Assembly: GCF_003002815.1 (NCBI RefSeq) | Contig: NZ_PVTF01000001.1 | Coordinates: 1,116,001 to 1,180,000, forward strand | Direction of reading: 5' to 3' | From: Umezawaea tangerina | Lineage (GTDB): Bacteria > Actinomycetota > Actinomycetes > Mycobacteriales > Pseudonocardiaceae | DNA length: 64,000 nt | Shown: piece after piece, positions 8,561-16,799 of the stretch | Numbering within the stretch: the first letter of the stretch is position 1 | Layout: each line of letters starts with the position of its first letter | Made by a program: the position numbers and the translations under genes | The notes under the pieces: model-generated | Seen by the model: the letters and a program-made list of their open reading frames with translations, nothing else | Databases searched by the model: none | Told to the model about the DNA's origin: nothing

Positions 8561-9111
8561 AGCGCTGCGCGTGGGGCGACAGCACCCCCGACTACGTCGA
8601 GTACCACGACACCGAGTGGGGCGTGGAGCTGCGCGGCGAGGCCGCGATGTTCGAACGGCTGTGCCTGGAGTCGTTCCAGTCCGGGCTGTCGTGGATCACG
8701 ATCCTGCGCAAGCGCGAGGCGTTCCGCCGCGCGTTCGACGGGTTCGAGCCCGCCGAGGTGGCGGGCTACGACGAGGCGGACGTCGAGCGGCTGATGGCCG
8801 ACGCGTCCATCGTGCGGAACCGGGCCAAGATCAACGCGGTGATCCGCAACGCGAACGCGGTCGGCGGGCTCGACGTGCCGCTCGACGACCTGCTCTGGTC
8901 GTTCGCGCCCGCCAAGGAGGGTCGGGTGCGCCCCGCGACGATGGCGGACGTGCCCGCCGTGACGCCGGAGTCCACGGCCATGGCCATGGAGCTCAAGCGC
9001 CGCGGCTTCTCGTTCTTCGGGCCGACGACCGCCTACGCGCTGATGCAGGCCACCGGCATGGTCGACGACCACGTGGCGACCTGCTTCCGCGCGACCGCTA
9101 CCGACCGGTGA
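8557..9111 (+). CDS. tag: DNA-3-methyladenine glycosylase I
   Basis: A 184-residue base-excision repair enzyme that removes 3-methyladenine from alkylated DNA. The Tag zinc site is visible as Cys4, His17 (CAWGD...EYHDTEWGV) and the C-terminal pair His172 and Cys176 (DDHVATC). Glu38 in LESFQSGLSW matches the substrate-binding Glu of E. coli Tag. The start is the GTG at 8557 inside the previous stop codon. The order with the DivIVA-domain gene and DUF3117 is that of M. tuberculosis Rv1209-Rv1211. The 3' end overlaps the convergent enoyl-CoA hydratase gene by 14 bp. Confidence 0.93.
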   Translation: MKRCAWGDSTPDYVEYHDTEWGVELRGEAAMFERLCLESFQSGLSWITILRKREAFRRAFDGFEPAEVAGYDEADVERLMADASIVRNRAKINAVIRNANAVGGLDVPLDDLLWSFAPAKEGRVRPATMADVPAVTPESTAMAMELKRRGFSFFGPTTAYALMQATGMVDDHVATCFRATATDR

Positions 9112-9883
9112 ACCTCGGCGTCCGCTTCGCCACGAACGCCGCCACGGCCTCGCGGTGGTCGGCGGTCGCGCCCGCCTCGGCCTGGGTGCGCGCCTCGGCG
9201 TCCAGCGCGTCGTCCAGGCTGCCGCCGGAGCCGACCGCGAGCGCCTCCTTGATCTTCGCGTAGGCCGTCGTGGGCCCGGCCGCGAGCCTGCGCGCCAACG
9301 CCTGCGCGGTGCTCAGCGCCTCGCCGTCCGGCACGACCTGGCCGACCATGCCGGTGCGCAGCGCGTCCTGGGCGTCGACCGGCTGGGCGAGCAGCATCAT
9401 CTCCATGGCCCGGCCGTGGCCGATCAGCCTGGGCAGCGTCCACGACGCCCCGGAGTCGGCGGTGAGGCCGACGTTCGCGAAGGCCATCAGGAACCTCGCC
9501 GACTCCGCGGCCACCCGCAGGTCGCTGGCGTAGGCGATCGACGCGCCCGCGCCCGCCGCCATCCCGTTGACCGCGGCGATCACCGGCTTCGGCATGCCGA
9601 TGATGGCCTTGACCAGCGGGTTGTAGTGCAGCTCGACGGTGTTCAGCGGCGCCGGGTCGCCCGCCTCCAGCAGCGCGATGTGCTCCTTGAGGTCCTGACC
9701 CGCGCAGAACGCCTTGCCCGCTCCGGTGATGACCACGGCGCGCACCGACTCGTCCTTCGCGGCCTCCAGGACGGCGTCGAGGAACGCCTCCTTGAGCGCC
9801 ACCGTGAACGAGTTGAACGCCTCCGGGCGGTTCAGCGTGAACGTCCGCACACCGTCGGCGTCGTCGATGAGGAGCTCGGGCAC
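9098..9883 (-). CDS. Enoyl-CoA hydratase/isomerase, PaaG-like
   Basis: A 261-residue crotonase-fold protein: FCAGQDLKEH (oxyanion hole, near residues 60-69), AAVNGMAAGAGASIA and NVGLTADSGASWTLPRLIG near 137-155. The Asp in the TADSG segment and the SWTLPR stretch resemble PaaG, the ring-epoxide isomerase of phenylacetyl-CoA catabolism. It lies 46 bp downstream of a PaaX-family regulator on the same strand, which supports a link to phenylacetate or aromatic acyl-CoA metabolism. No other paa genes occur in the window, so a different acyl-CoA substrate is possible. Confidence 0.82.
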   Translation of the reverse strand: MPELLIDDADGVRTFTLNRPEAFNSFTVALKEAFLDAVLEAAKDESVRAVVITGAGKAFCAGQDLKEHIALLEAGDPAPLNTVELHYNPLVKAIIGMPKPVIAAVNGMAAGAGASIAYASDLRVAAESARFLMAFANVGLTADSGASWTLPRLIGHGRAMEMMLLAQPVDAQDALRTGMVGQVVPDGEALSTAQALARRLAAGPTTAYAKIKEALAVGSGGSLDDALDAEARTQAEAGATADHREAVAAFVAKRTPRFTGR

Positions 9884-9929
9884 GGTGGGGACCTCCTGGG
9901 TGTTGCGCCGGGTGGGGCGGCGGAGCTGC

Positions 9930-10730
9930 CTATGCAGTGGACTCGTTCCGCGCCGACTTGTCCAGGCAGTCGTCGACGAACCGCTCCACGGCCGGTGCGA
10001 GCCTGCCGGTGTGCCGGTCGAAGAACGCCGCCGCGGCGGTGCCGGGCCAGTCGGCGGGCAGCAGCTCCAGCGGCAGGCCGGGGTCGCGGAACAGGAACTT
10101 CCGCCACGCGTGCAGCAGCCGCTGCGACGCCGCGAACGACTCCGGCGCGGCCGTACCGTCCACTCCGGACATCACCGGCGCCCACTCCGCGACGAACCCG
10201 GCGTAGTCGCGGCCGAGCGCGGCGAGGTCCCAGGCGCGCGCGGCCAGCTCGCCGTCGTCGCCCTCGTGTCCGCCGTGGAACGTGCTCGCCGCCACGCCCT
10301 CGGCCGCCAGGACGTCGGCCAGCTCGGGGGAGGGGCGGGGTGCGATCCACGTCACGGGACCCAACGCCCCGTAGCCGAGCAGTTGCAGCGAGGAGGCCAA
10401 CCGCTCGCGCGACTCGCGGCCGGGGAGCTCCTCCAGGACCAGCACGTGCCAGCGACCGTCCCACGTGGACGGCCGGGTGCGGTAGATCCTCGCCGCCGCT
10501 TCGTCAAGCCGCCGTTCGGCCCTGGGGGTCATGGCGTAGCCAGGACCATCTGCCAACCGGACCGGGTGCAGCCATCCCTGCCGGACGGTCCGGGAGACCG
10601 CGGTGCGCACGGCGGGCGCGGCGAAGTCCAGCGGTTCCAGCAACCGCACCAGGGCGGCGATGGTCGCGGCACCACCGCGTTCACGCAGATGGCCGCCGTA
10701 CACGTCGAACAACGCGGATCGGGCTCGCAC
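9930..10730 (-). CDS. PaaX-family transcriptional regulator
   Basis: A 266-residue protein. Its N-terminus carries the PaaX winged helix (SALFDVYGGHLRERGG, then VRTAVSRTVRQGWLHPVR near residues 40-58), followed by the PaaX central domain (STWDGRWHVLVLEELPG near 88-104) and a C-terminal domain. PaaX proteins are phenylacetyl-CoA-responsive repressors of phenylacetate degradation. It is directly upstream of the PaaG-like gene and probably controls it. It is divergent from the DUF3117 gene across a 317-bp gap. Confidence 0.85.
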   Translation of the reverse strand: MRARSALFDVYGGHLRERGGAATIAALVRLLEPLDFAAPAVRTAVSRTVRQGWLHPVRLADGPGYAMTPRAERRLDEAAARIYRTRPSTWDGRWHVLVLEELPGRESRERLASSLQLLGYGALGPVTWIAPRPSPELADVLAAEGVAASTFHGGHEGDDGELAARAWDLAALGRDYAGFVAEWAPVMSGVDGTAAPESFAASQRLLHAWRKFLFRDPGLPLELLPADWPGTAAAAFFDRHTGRLAPAVERFVDDCLDKSARNESTA

Positions 10731-11047
10731 GACGGTCGAGTCTGGCAGGCCCCACCAGCGGCGACCAGGGCGGGCCCGCGGACGTGACGCGCCGGGAGGG
10801 GCGTCACGCGCACGGGGGACGCATCACGAACCGGTGACGGTGACCGGGGGCCCTGAATCCCTTTGCAGGACGGCGATGCGGCTTCTGATCAGGGACGAGT
10901 CAAGATCGACAAAAGGCGTTCGGGCCCGCCGAAAGATCGGTTCGGTTTCGCGGCTGAGTCCGGATAGGGGAGAATGGCTGCGGATCCGGCCGTGGTTTTC
11001 ACCGACCACGCTCGGACGGGGAAGGGTTTTGACGGAGGGAGCACGCT
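10731..11047. other. Divergent intergenic region paaX / DUF3117
   Basis: No gene is supported in these 317 bp. The region should hold promoters for both flanking genes. An AT-richer patch (GATAGGGGAGAAT near 10964-10976) is a plausible -10 zone for the DUF3117 gene, and GGAGGGA near 11034 is its ribosome site. No strong hairpin or repeat was seen. Confidence 0.4.
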
Positions 11048-11215
11048 ATGGCGGCCATGAAGCCCCGGACCGGCGACGGTCCCCTCGAGGTCACCAAGGA
11101 GGGGCGCGGCATCGTGATGCGCGTTCCGCTCGAGGGTGGTGGGCGCCTCGTCGTCGAGATGTCGGCGGAGGAGGCCAGCGCCCTGGGCGATGCCTTGAAG
11201 GCGGCCGTTGGCTGA
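11048..11215 (+). CDS. DUF3117 small conserved actinobacterial protein (Rv1211-like)
   Basis: A 55-residue protein translated by eye: MAAMKPRTGDGPLEVTKEGR, a central RIVMRVPLEGGG-type strand, and the end SALGDALKAAVG. This is the nearly invariant DUF3117 sequence of actinobacteria, with no agreed function. GGAGGGA lies 8 nt before the ATG. Its place between tag and glgA/glgC is conserved in M. tuberculosis. A hairpin terminator follows 22 bp after the stop, so it is probably monocistronic. Very small size and high conservation suggest a regulatory or structural partner. Confidence 0.9.
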   Translation: MAAMKPRTGDGPLEVTKEGRGIVMRVPLEGGGRLVVEMSAEEASALGDALKAAVG

Positions 11216-11237
11216 TCCAGCCTCGAGAAGCCTCGAA

Positions 11238-11265
11238 GCCCCGGTTTCCACTGTGGAACCGGGGC
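11238..11265 (+). terminator. Hairpin terminator after DUF3117
   Basis: GCCCCGGTTTCCA (11238-11250) pairs with TGGAACCGGGGC (11254-11265) around a 3-nt loop with one bulged T. There is no U-tract, which is common for actinobacterial terminators. Confidence 0.7.
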
Positions 11266-11320
11266 CTCACTTCGTGTGCGGTAGACCGTGTGATCCAGCT
11301 GACAACCGAGGAGGACCGCC

Positions 11321-12712
11321 GTGCGCAGCCCCGTGCCCACCGCGCTGGTGGAGGTAGAGGTCGCGGACGCGCCTCGTCGTGGTGTGCCGTCGGTGGTCCT
11401 GACCACCGCCGAGCTGGGCGAGACCACCCGCGCCGGTGACGGCTGGTCGCTCGGCGTCGGCACCGGCGCCCCCTCGACCTGGCGCACCGCGGGCGCGAGC
11501 CTCGTCCGCGCCCTGGACGAGGCGGCCGACGCCGGCGGCCCCCGCTCCTACGACGTCCTGCTGCCCGAGTCCGCCGACGCCGACCGCGTCCGCGCCCTCG
11601 TGCTCGGCGCCGCTCTCGGCGGCTACCGCTTCAAGCTCTCCGCCGAACGGACGCCCACCCGGATCAGGTCCCTCCGGCTCGTGGTCGGGGATCTCGGCTA
11701 CGTCGACGTCCTCGCCGCCGAGGCCCGCCGCGCCCACGAGCTCGCCACCGCCACCGCGTTCAGCCGCGACCTGGCCAACACCCCGTCCAACATCAAGGAC
11801 CCGCAGTGGCTCGCGAGCACCGCCGCGAAGCACGCGGCCAAGGTGCCCGGCCTGCACGCCGTCGTCCACGACGAGAAGTGGCTCGCCGACCACGGCTTCG
11901 GCGGCGTCCTCGCCGTCGGCGGCGGCTCCGCGCGCCCGCCGCGGCTCCTGGAGCTGTCCTGGAGCCCCCGCTCGGTCGCCGGTCACGCCCCCCACGTCGT
12001 GCTGGTCGGCAAGGGCATCACGTTCGACACCGGCGGCATCTCCATCAAGCCCGCCGACGGCATGCACCTCATGCGCACCGACATGTCCGGCGGCGCCGCC
12101 GTGATCGCCGCCATGCTCACCATCGCCACCCGCGACCTCCCCGTCCGCGTCACCGGCCTGGTCCCGTGCGCCGAGAACCACGTCTCCGGCTCCGCCTACC
12201 GCCCCGGTGACGTCGTCCGCCACTACGGCGGCACCACCACCGAGATCACCAACACCGACGCCGAGGGCCGGATCGTCCTCGCCGACGCCCTCGCCTACGC
12301 CACCCACACCCTCAACCCCGACGTCCTCGTCGACGTCGCCACCCTCACCGGCGCCATGAAGGTCAGCCTCGGCCTCCGCACCGGCGGCCTCTTCGCCAGC
12401 ACCGACGAACTCGCCACCCGCATCACCACCGCGGGCACCCGCGCCTGGGAAACCTGGTGGCGCATGCCCCTACTCGAAGACCACGCGGACGCGGTCAAAA
12501 GCGACATCGCCGACCTCCGCCAATGCCCACCCGGCCCAGGCGGCATCACCGCGGCCCTCTTCCTCCGCAACTTCACCGCCAACCTCCCCTGGGCCCACCT
12601 CGACATCGCAGGCCCGGCAAGATCCGAAAAAAACCTCGACGAGGTAGTCCCCGGCGCCACCGGCTTCGCCACCAGAACCCTCATCGAACTAATCGAGTCC
12701 TACACCCACTAA
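11321..12712 (+). CDS. pepA: Leucyl aminopeptidase, M17 family
   Basis: A 463-residue cytosolic metallo-aminopeptidase that releases N-terminal amino acids from peptides. The two-metal site is intact: Lys231 and Asp236 in GKGITFDTGG, Asp254 in MRTDMSGG, and Asp313/Glu315 with catalytic Arg317 in NTDAEGR. The N-terminal domain is short and divergent, as in many actinobacterial paralogues. GAGG lies 8 nt before the GTG at 11321. A family A repeat follows the stop within 40 bp. Codon use in the last 200 bp shifts towards A/C-rich synonymous codons, merging into the repeat region. Confidence 0.93.
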   Translation: MRSPVPTALVEVEVADAPRRGVPSVVLTTAELGETTRAGDGWSLGVGTGAPSTWRTAGASLVRALDEAADAGGPRSYDVLLPESADADRVRALVLGAALGGYRFKLSAERTPTRIRSLRLVVGDLGYVDVLAAEARRAHELATATAFSRDLANTPSNIKDPQWLASTAAKHAAKVPGLHAVVHDEKWLADHGFGGVLAVGGGSARPPRLLELSWSPRSVAGHAPHVVLVGKGITFDTGGISIKPADGMHLMRTDMSGGAAVIAAMLTIATRDLPVRVTGLVPCAENHVSGSAYRPGDVVRHYGGTTTEITNTDAEGRIVLADALAYATHTLNPDVLVDVATLTGAMKVSLGLRTGGLFASTDELATRITTAGTRAWETWWRMPLLEDHADAVKSDIADLRQCPPGPGGITAALFLRNFTANLPWAHLDIAGPARSEKNLDEVVPGATGFATRTLIELIESYTH

Positions 12713-12748
12713 CCCTCAAACCCCACCCCACCCCACCCCGCCCGCTTA

Positions 12749-13173
12749 GTCCGACGCGCAGCGAGGATGCCCTGTCCGACGCGCAGCGAGGATCCGTCGT
12801 TGGGCGCAGCCCGCCAGCGCGCATCCGGCGCGGAGCGCCCCACCGCCTTGTCGGCGCCAGCATGCCTTGTCCAACGGCGCAGCCGAGGATCCCCCGATGG
12901 GCGCAGCCCGGCCCCGCGCATCCGGCGCGGAGCGCCCCACCGCTTTGTCGGCGTCAGCCGATGCCCTGTCCAACGGCGAAGCCAAGGATGCTTTGTCCGA
13001 CGGCGGAGCCGAGGATGCCCTGTCGAGCGCAGCTCGATGCTGGCGAAGCCAGATCCCCTCCCGCCCCCGATAAACAGCGCCCTCCTGCCTTGCCCCCATT
13101 TGTCAAGACAGCTTTACCGTCTTGACAAATGGGGGCAAGGCATTGAGACAATCGCGCACCGGGGGCCGGGCTT
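12749..13173 (-). repeat. Family A repeat, copy A1 (reverse orientation)
   Basis: A string of short palindromic modules, related units of about 30 bp containing GGATGCC and TGTCCGAC, leads into a long hairpin. The hairpin has 24-bp perfect arms at 13086-13109 and 13119-13142 and a 9-nt loop (AGCTTTACC). The inner ten bases (TTGTCAAGAC) are common to the family, and the outer ten (TTGCCCCCAT) are unique to this copy but perfectly complementary. It ends in the conserved flank ATTGAGACAATCGCGC...GGGCCGGGCTTC. It lies between convergent pepA and the LysR gene. No coding content. Confidence 0.88.
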
Positions 13174-13192
13174 CCCCTGTTTGTCGCCACCC

Positions 13193-14077
13193 TCACCTCC
13201 CCCTCAACGCATGCTCCCGAAACTCCCGCACCACCCCCGGCAACCCCACCCCCTCCCTCCACACCAACCCGAACGTCCGACTGGCCCGAGGCTCAATCCC
13301 CACCTCCACCACCTCCACCCCCACCACCTCCGCCCGTGTCAACAAAGCCACCCCCAACCCCGCCGCCACCAACCCCCGAACCGTCTCGATCTCCTGCCCC
13401 TCGAACGCCACCTTCGGCACGAACCCCGCTCCCGCGAACAACCCGTCCGTGATCTGCCTCAACCCGTACCCGTGCTCCAGCAGCACGAACTCCTCCTCCG
13501 CCAGCTCCCCCAACCCCACCCCTTCCCGCCCCGCCAACGCATGCCCAGCGGGCACCACCAACACCAACTCCTGCTCCAGCAACACCTCAACCGCCAAACC
13601 AGAACCGGACTCCGGCAACGGCGCCACCAACGCCAGGTCGATCTCCCCCAGGACCAGCTTTTCCAGCACCACCTGCCGCGAGTCCTGCACCAACCGGAAC
13701 CTCACCCCCGGATGCGCCTCCCGGAACCCCCGCACCAGCTCCGGCACCACCGACCGCCCCAGCATGTGCAGGAACCCCAGCGCGACCATCCCCCGCTCCG
13801 GGTCCACCTCCTCCTCGGCTTCCCGCCACCCCGCCTCCAGCACGGCCATCGCCCGCTCGGCCGCCGCCGCCACCAACCTCCCGGCCCTGGTCAACCGCAC
13901 CCCTCGCCCCGCCTTCTCGACGATCGGCGCCCCCAGCTCCTCCCCGATCCCCGCGATCCACCGGCTCACGGTCGGCTGCGGCAGCCCCACCACGTCGGCC
14001 ACCTTCGTCACGTGCTCCTCCTGCGCCAGCGCCCGCAGCACGGCCAGCTTCGGAGCCAACGCCATCTCATCCACCAC
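13193..14077 (-). CDS. LysR-family transcriptional regulator
   Basis: A 294-residue LTTR: N-terminal helix-turn-helix with LRALAQEEHVTKVADVVGLP and QPTVSRWIAGIGEELG (residues 14-48), then a two-lobed ligand domain (VALGFLHMLGRSVVPELVRGF onward). It is divergent from an MFS exporter gene 53 bp away, the usual arrangement in which the LTTR controls the transporter. The GTG at 14077 is preceded by TAGATT with a 6-nt gap, suggesting a leaderless transcript; an ATG at 14065 is an alternative start. The inducer is unknown. Confidence 0.9.
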   Translation of the reverse strand: MVDEMALAPKLAVLRALAQEEHVTKVADVVGLPQPTVSRWIAGIGEELGAPIVEKAGRGVRLTRAGRLVAAAAERAMAVLEAGWREAEEEVDPERGMVALGFLHMLGRSVVPELVRGFREAHPGVRFRLVQDSRQVVLEKLVLGEIDLALVAPLPESGSGLAVEVLLEQELVLVVPAGHALAGREGVGLGELAEEEFVLLEHGYGLRQITDGLFAGAGFVPKVAFEGQEIETVRGLVAAGLGVALLTRAEVVGVEVVEVGIEPRASRTFGLVWREGVGLPGVVREFREHALRGR

Positions 14078-14130
14078 GGTATGAATCTAGGCGAAATCCC
14101 GTATTGGACGTATGGGTTAGCGTCGAAGAC

Positions 14131-15420
14131 GTGACACGCAGAAGGCGAATCACGGTCGCCGTGGCAGCAGCGGGCCTGGGGTCCTTCGCGCTGCTCTACG
14201 CGCCCCAGCCGGTCCTCCCGCAGCTGGCCGCGGAGTTCCACCTCACCCCCGGCAGCGCCTCCCTGGCCGTCAGCGCGGCCACCGGCGCACTGGCCGTGGT
14301 GGTGGTCCCCATCGCCGTGCTCTCCGAACGCGTCGGCCGCCGACGGGTGATCGTCTTCGCCGTGGCCGCCGCCGCGCTCACGGCCCTGCTGCTCCCGCTG
14401 GCTCCCACCTACCCCGCGCTGATCGCCCTGCGCCTCCTCCAGGGCGTCGCGGTGGCGGGCGTCCCGGCCGTCGCGATGTCCTACCTCGCCAACGAGGTCG
14501 GCCCGGCGGGCGTGGGCGCCGCGATCGGGACGCTCATCGCGGGCAACAGCGCGGGCGGCATGATCGGCAGGCTGGTCGCGGGCATCGGCGTCGACTGGCT
14601 GGCCTGGCGCGGGGCGCTGGCCGCCGTGGCGGTGCTGGGCGTGGCGTGCGCGGTCGTGGTCGCGGTGAGCCTGCCGCCGGACAGCGGACCGCCGTCCAGG
14701 GCACCGCGGGGACTGCGCAACGCCCTGCGCGACCGGGTCCTGCTCTGCCAGTACGCGATCGCCGCGCTGGCGGTCAGCGCGTTCATCTCGCTCTACAACG
14801 CCATCGGCTTCCGGCTGGCCGCGCCGCCGCTGGAGCTGCCCGCCAGGTTCGCCGCGCTGGTCTTCCTCGCCTACGCCGCGGGCGGTGTGTGCTCGGCGGT
14901 CGCCGGACGGCTGGCCGACCGGCTGGGCCGAGGCCCGGTGGCGCTGGCCTCGCTCGGCGTCGCCGGACTCGGCGCCCTGCTGACGCTGCCGGACTCGCTG
15001 GTCCTGGTCGCGGTCGGGCTCGCGCTGTTCACCGGCGGCTTCTTCGCCGCGCACTCGGTGGCCAGCGGCTGGGTCGGCGCGCGGGCGCCCGCCGACGCGA
15101 AGGGGCAGGCGTCGGGCGTGTACCTGTTCGCCTTCTACGTCGGCAGCAGCGTCGGCGGCACGGCGGGCAGCACGGTGTTCGGCACCTGGGGGTGGGGCGC
15201 GCTGGTGGCCGCCGTCCTCGGCTGGCTCGCGCTCGCCGGGGTGGCCGTGCTGGTCGCTCAGAAGTCCAGGGGCACGGTGACCGGGGCGCCGGTGGGCTTG
15301 ACCGACGTGCGGCCGACGATCGGCAGCGTCACGTCGCCGGAGATCGTGGTGAGGACGGCCGACTTCACGTCGGCGGGCACCTCGACGACGACCGCGACCG
15401 GGAACGGGCCGCCGTCGTAG
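14131..15420 (+). CDS. MFS transporter, YnfM-like
   Basis: About 430 residues from the GTG at 14131. It has twelve predicted membrane segments, the motif-A loop SERVGRRRVIVF between helices two and three, and ADRLGRGPVAL between eight and nine. It is probably an efflux permease controlled by the divergent LysR. TAGCGT ends 7 nt before the GTG with no ribosome site, so it is likely leaderless. The last helix ends near VAVLVAQKSRG; the final 50 residues or so are hydrophilic and lie antisense to the end of the convergent lipoprotein gene (163-bp overlap). Confidence 0.87.
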   Translation: MTRRRRITVAVAAAGLGSFALLYAPQPVLPQLAAEFHLTPGSASLAVSAATGALAVVVVPIAVLSERVGRRRVIVFAVAAAALTALLLPLAPTYPALIALRLLQGVAVAGVPAVAMSYLANEVGPAGVGAAIGTLIAGNSAGGMIGRLVAGIGVDWLAWRGALAAVAVLGVACAVVVAVSLPPDSGPPSRAPRGLRNALRDRVLLCQYAIAALAVSAFISLYNAIGFRLAAPPLELPARFAALVFLAYAAGGVCSAVAGRLADRLGRGPVALASLGVAGLGALLTLPDSLVLVAVGLALFTGGFFAAHSVASGWVGARAPADAKGQASGVYLFAFYVGSSVGGTAGSTVFGTWGWGALVAAVLGWLALAGVAVLVAQKSRGTVTGAPVGLTDVRPTIGSVTSPEIVVRTADFTSAGTSTTTATGNGPPS

Positions 15421-16676
15421 CGGATGCCCACCTGCGGCGCCGTGGACCCGTCGGGCAGCGTGACCTTGAGCAGGTCCTTGGTCTTGTCGCCGCCGATGGT
15501 CTCGGGGAACCCGTCGCCCTTCGCGCTGATCCGCAGCTCCAGCAGCGCCTTGTCCGGCGCGGACGCGGTCGCCACCTGGTACTCGCCGCTCACCTTCACC
15601 GGCCGCTGGCGGCCGAGCCGAACACCGAGCACCTTCAGCTCACCGGACCGGCCGCCGACCTCGATGCCCTGCTTGAGGTCGGGGGTGCTCGCGGGGGTGC
15701 CCCCGCGGCGCAGCACGGCCGGGATGTCGGTGGCGGGCTTGCCCGACGGCAGCTCGACGCGCTGCTCCAACGACTTCGTGCCGATCGTGTTCAGCGCCAG
15801 CGCCTCCGGGCCCTGCGAGTCGACCGGGACGGTGTAGACGACGTACACGCCGCCCTCCTCCGGGAGCCGGTCGGCGGGGAGCTGCTGCCGCCTGCCGGGC
15901 AGCTCCAGCGCCAGCTCGGAGGGCTGCGGGGTGTAGCCCTGCCAGGGCATCCGGTCGAACGCCGGGTCGGTGGACAGCAGCCGCTCGACCTTCATCCGCA
16001 GCACCCGCAGCCGCAGGCCGGGACCGGGCTTGAGCAGGTTGTCCCCGTTGGGGAAGCTGTCCGGGCTGCCCCAGCCGGTCGCGGTCGCGCCGAGCATGTC
16101 GTCGCGGACCTTCAGGTCGGGCGCGGCGGAGAGCACGAGCTGCTCGTTGCCCACCTTGCCGTCGTCGGGCAGCACGGCCAGGAAGTCCGGACCCGCCTCG
16201 CTGGTCTCGGCGGTCTTCTTGTCCGGGTCGGTCTCGCGGCCGTCGGCGCGGACCAGCTTGCCGACCGGCTCGCTGCGGGTGCCGTTCTCCGGGACCTGCG
16301 GCGGCTGCACCTCGAACCGGACACCGGCCTCCTCCTGGCCGGTCTCCTTGAGCGGCACCGGCACCCAGTCCGCCGTGGTGGCGGTGCCGGGCACCTGCAC
16401 CGGACCGCACCACAGCCGGGTGTCGACCTCGGTCTGCTGGTCGACGCGGGCGAACCAGCAGTCGACCGGCGTGGTGCCGGTGCGGGCGACGTAGCCGAAG
16501 TTGAGCGTGAAGCTCAGCTCCTCCTCGGCCCGCGCCTGCAGGAGCTGCCCGTCGAGCACGGTCTTGCCGCCGATCGTCAGGCGGACGGGCTCGGGTGCGC
16601 CCTTGGCCGGAGCCGCCGCGCACCCCGCGGTGAGGGCCAAGGCGACCAGGCCCCATGAGACGCGTCCGAAACGCAC
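15258..16676 (-). CDS. Lipoprotein of unknown function
   Basis: A 472-residue exported protein. The N-terminus MRFGRVSWGLVALALTAGC ends in a lipobox (LTAGC, Cys19), so it should be anchored to the outer face of the membrane. The rest is beta-rich and acidic, without a family I recognise. There are two isolated cysteines near residues 73 and 90 and many Pro/Gly loops. It faces the MFS gene and overlaps its 3' end by 163 bp, an unusually long antisense overlap. Extracytoplasmic binding or enzyme activity is possible but cannot be read from the sequence. Confidence 0.75.
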   Translation of the reverse strand: MRFGRVSWGLVALALTAGCAAAPAKGAPEPVRLTIGGKTVLDGQLLQARAEEELSFTLNFGYVARTGTTPVDCWFARVDQQTEVDTRLWCGPVQVPGTATTADWVPVPLKETGQEEAGVRFEVQPPQVPENGTRSEPVGKLVRADGRETDPDKKTAETSEAGPDFLAVLPDDGKVGNEQLVLSAAPDLKVRDDMLGATATGWGSPDSFPNGDNLLKPGPGLRLRVLRMKVERLLSTDPAFDRMPWQGYTPQPSELALELPGRRQQLPADRLPEEGGVYVVYTVPVDSQGPEALALNTIGTKSLEQRVELPSGKPATDIPAVLRRGGTPASTPDLKQGIEVGGRSGELKVLGVRLGRQRPVKVSGEYQVATASAPDKALLELRISAKGDGFPETIGGDKTKDLLKVTLPDGSTAPQVGIRYDGGPFPVAVVVEVPADVKSAVLTTISGDVTLPIVGRTSVKPTGAPVTVPLDF

Positions 16677-16799
16677 TGCCTGTACCCCCGGTGGATGGGT
16701 GAAAGTCCTACTACCGGGTTAAAGGCGATTACTGAACGTCGCGGTTGCACGGTTTGGAGTGTGACGCAGGACACGCGTTCATCCGTGCAGGTGAGAGGT

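Noticed and set aside
12767-14134. Plus-strand frame of about 455 codons across family A1 and the LysR gene
   Set aside because: It is Pro/His/Arg-rich without domains; the minus strand gives a textbook LysR regulator.
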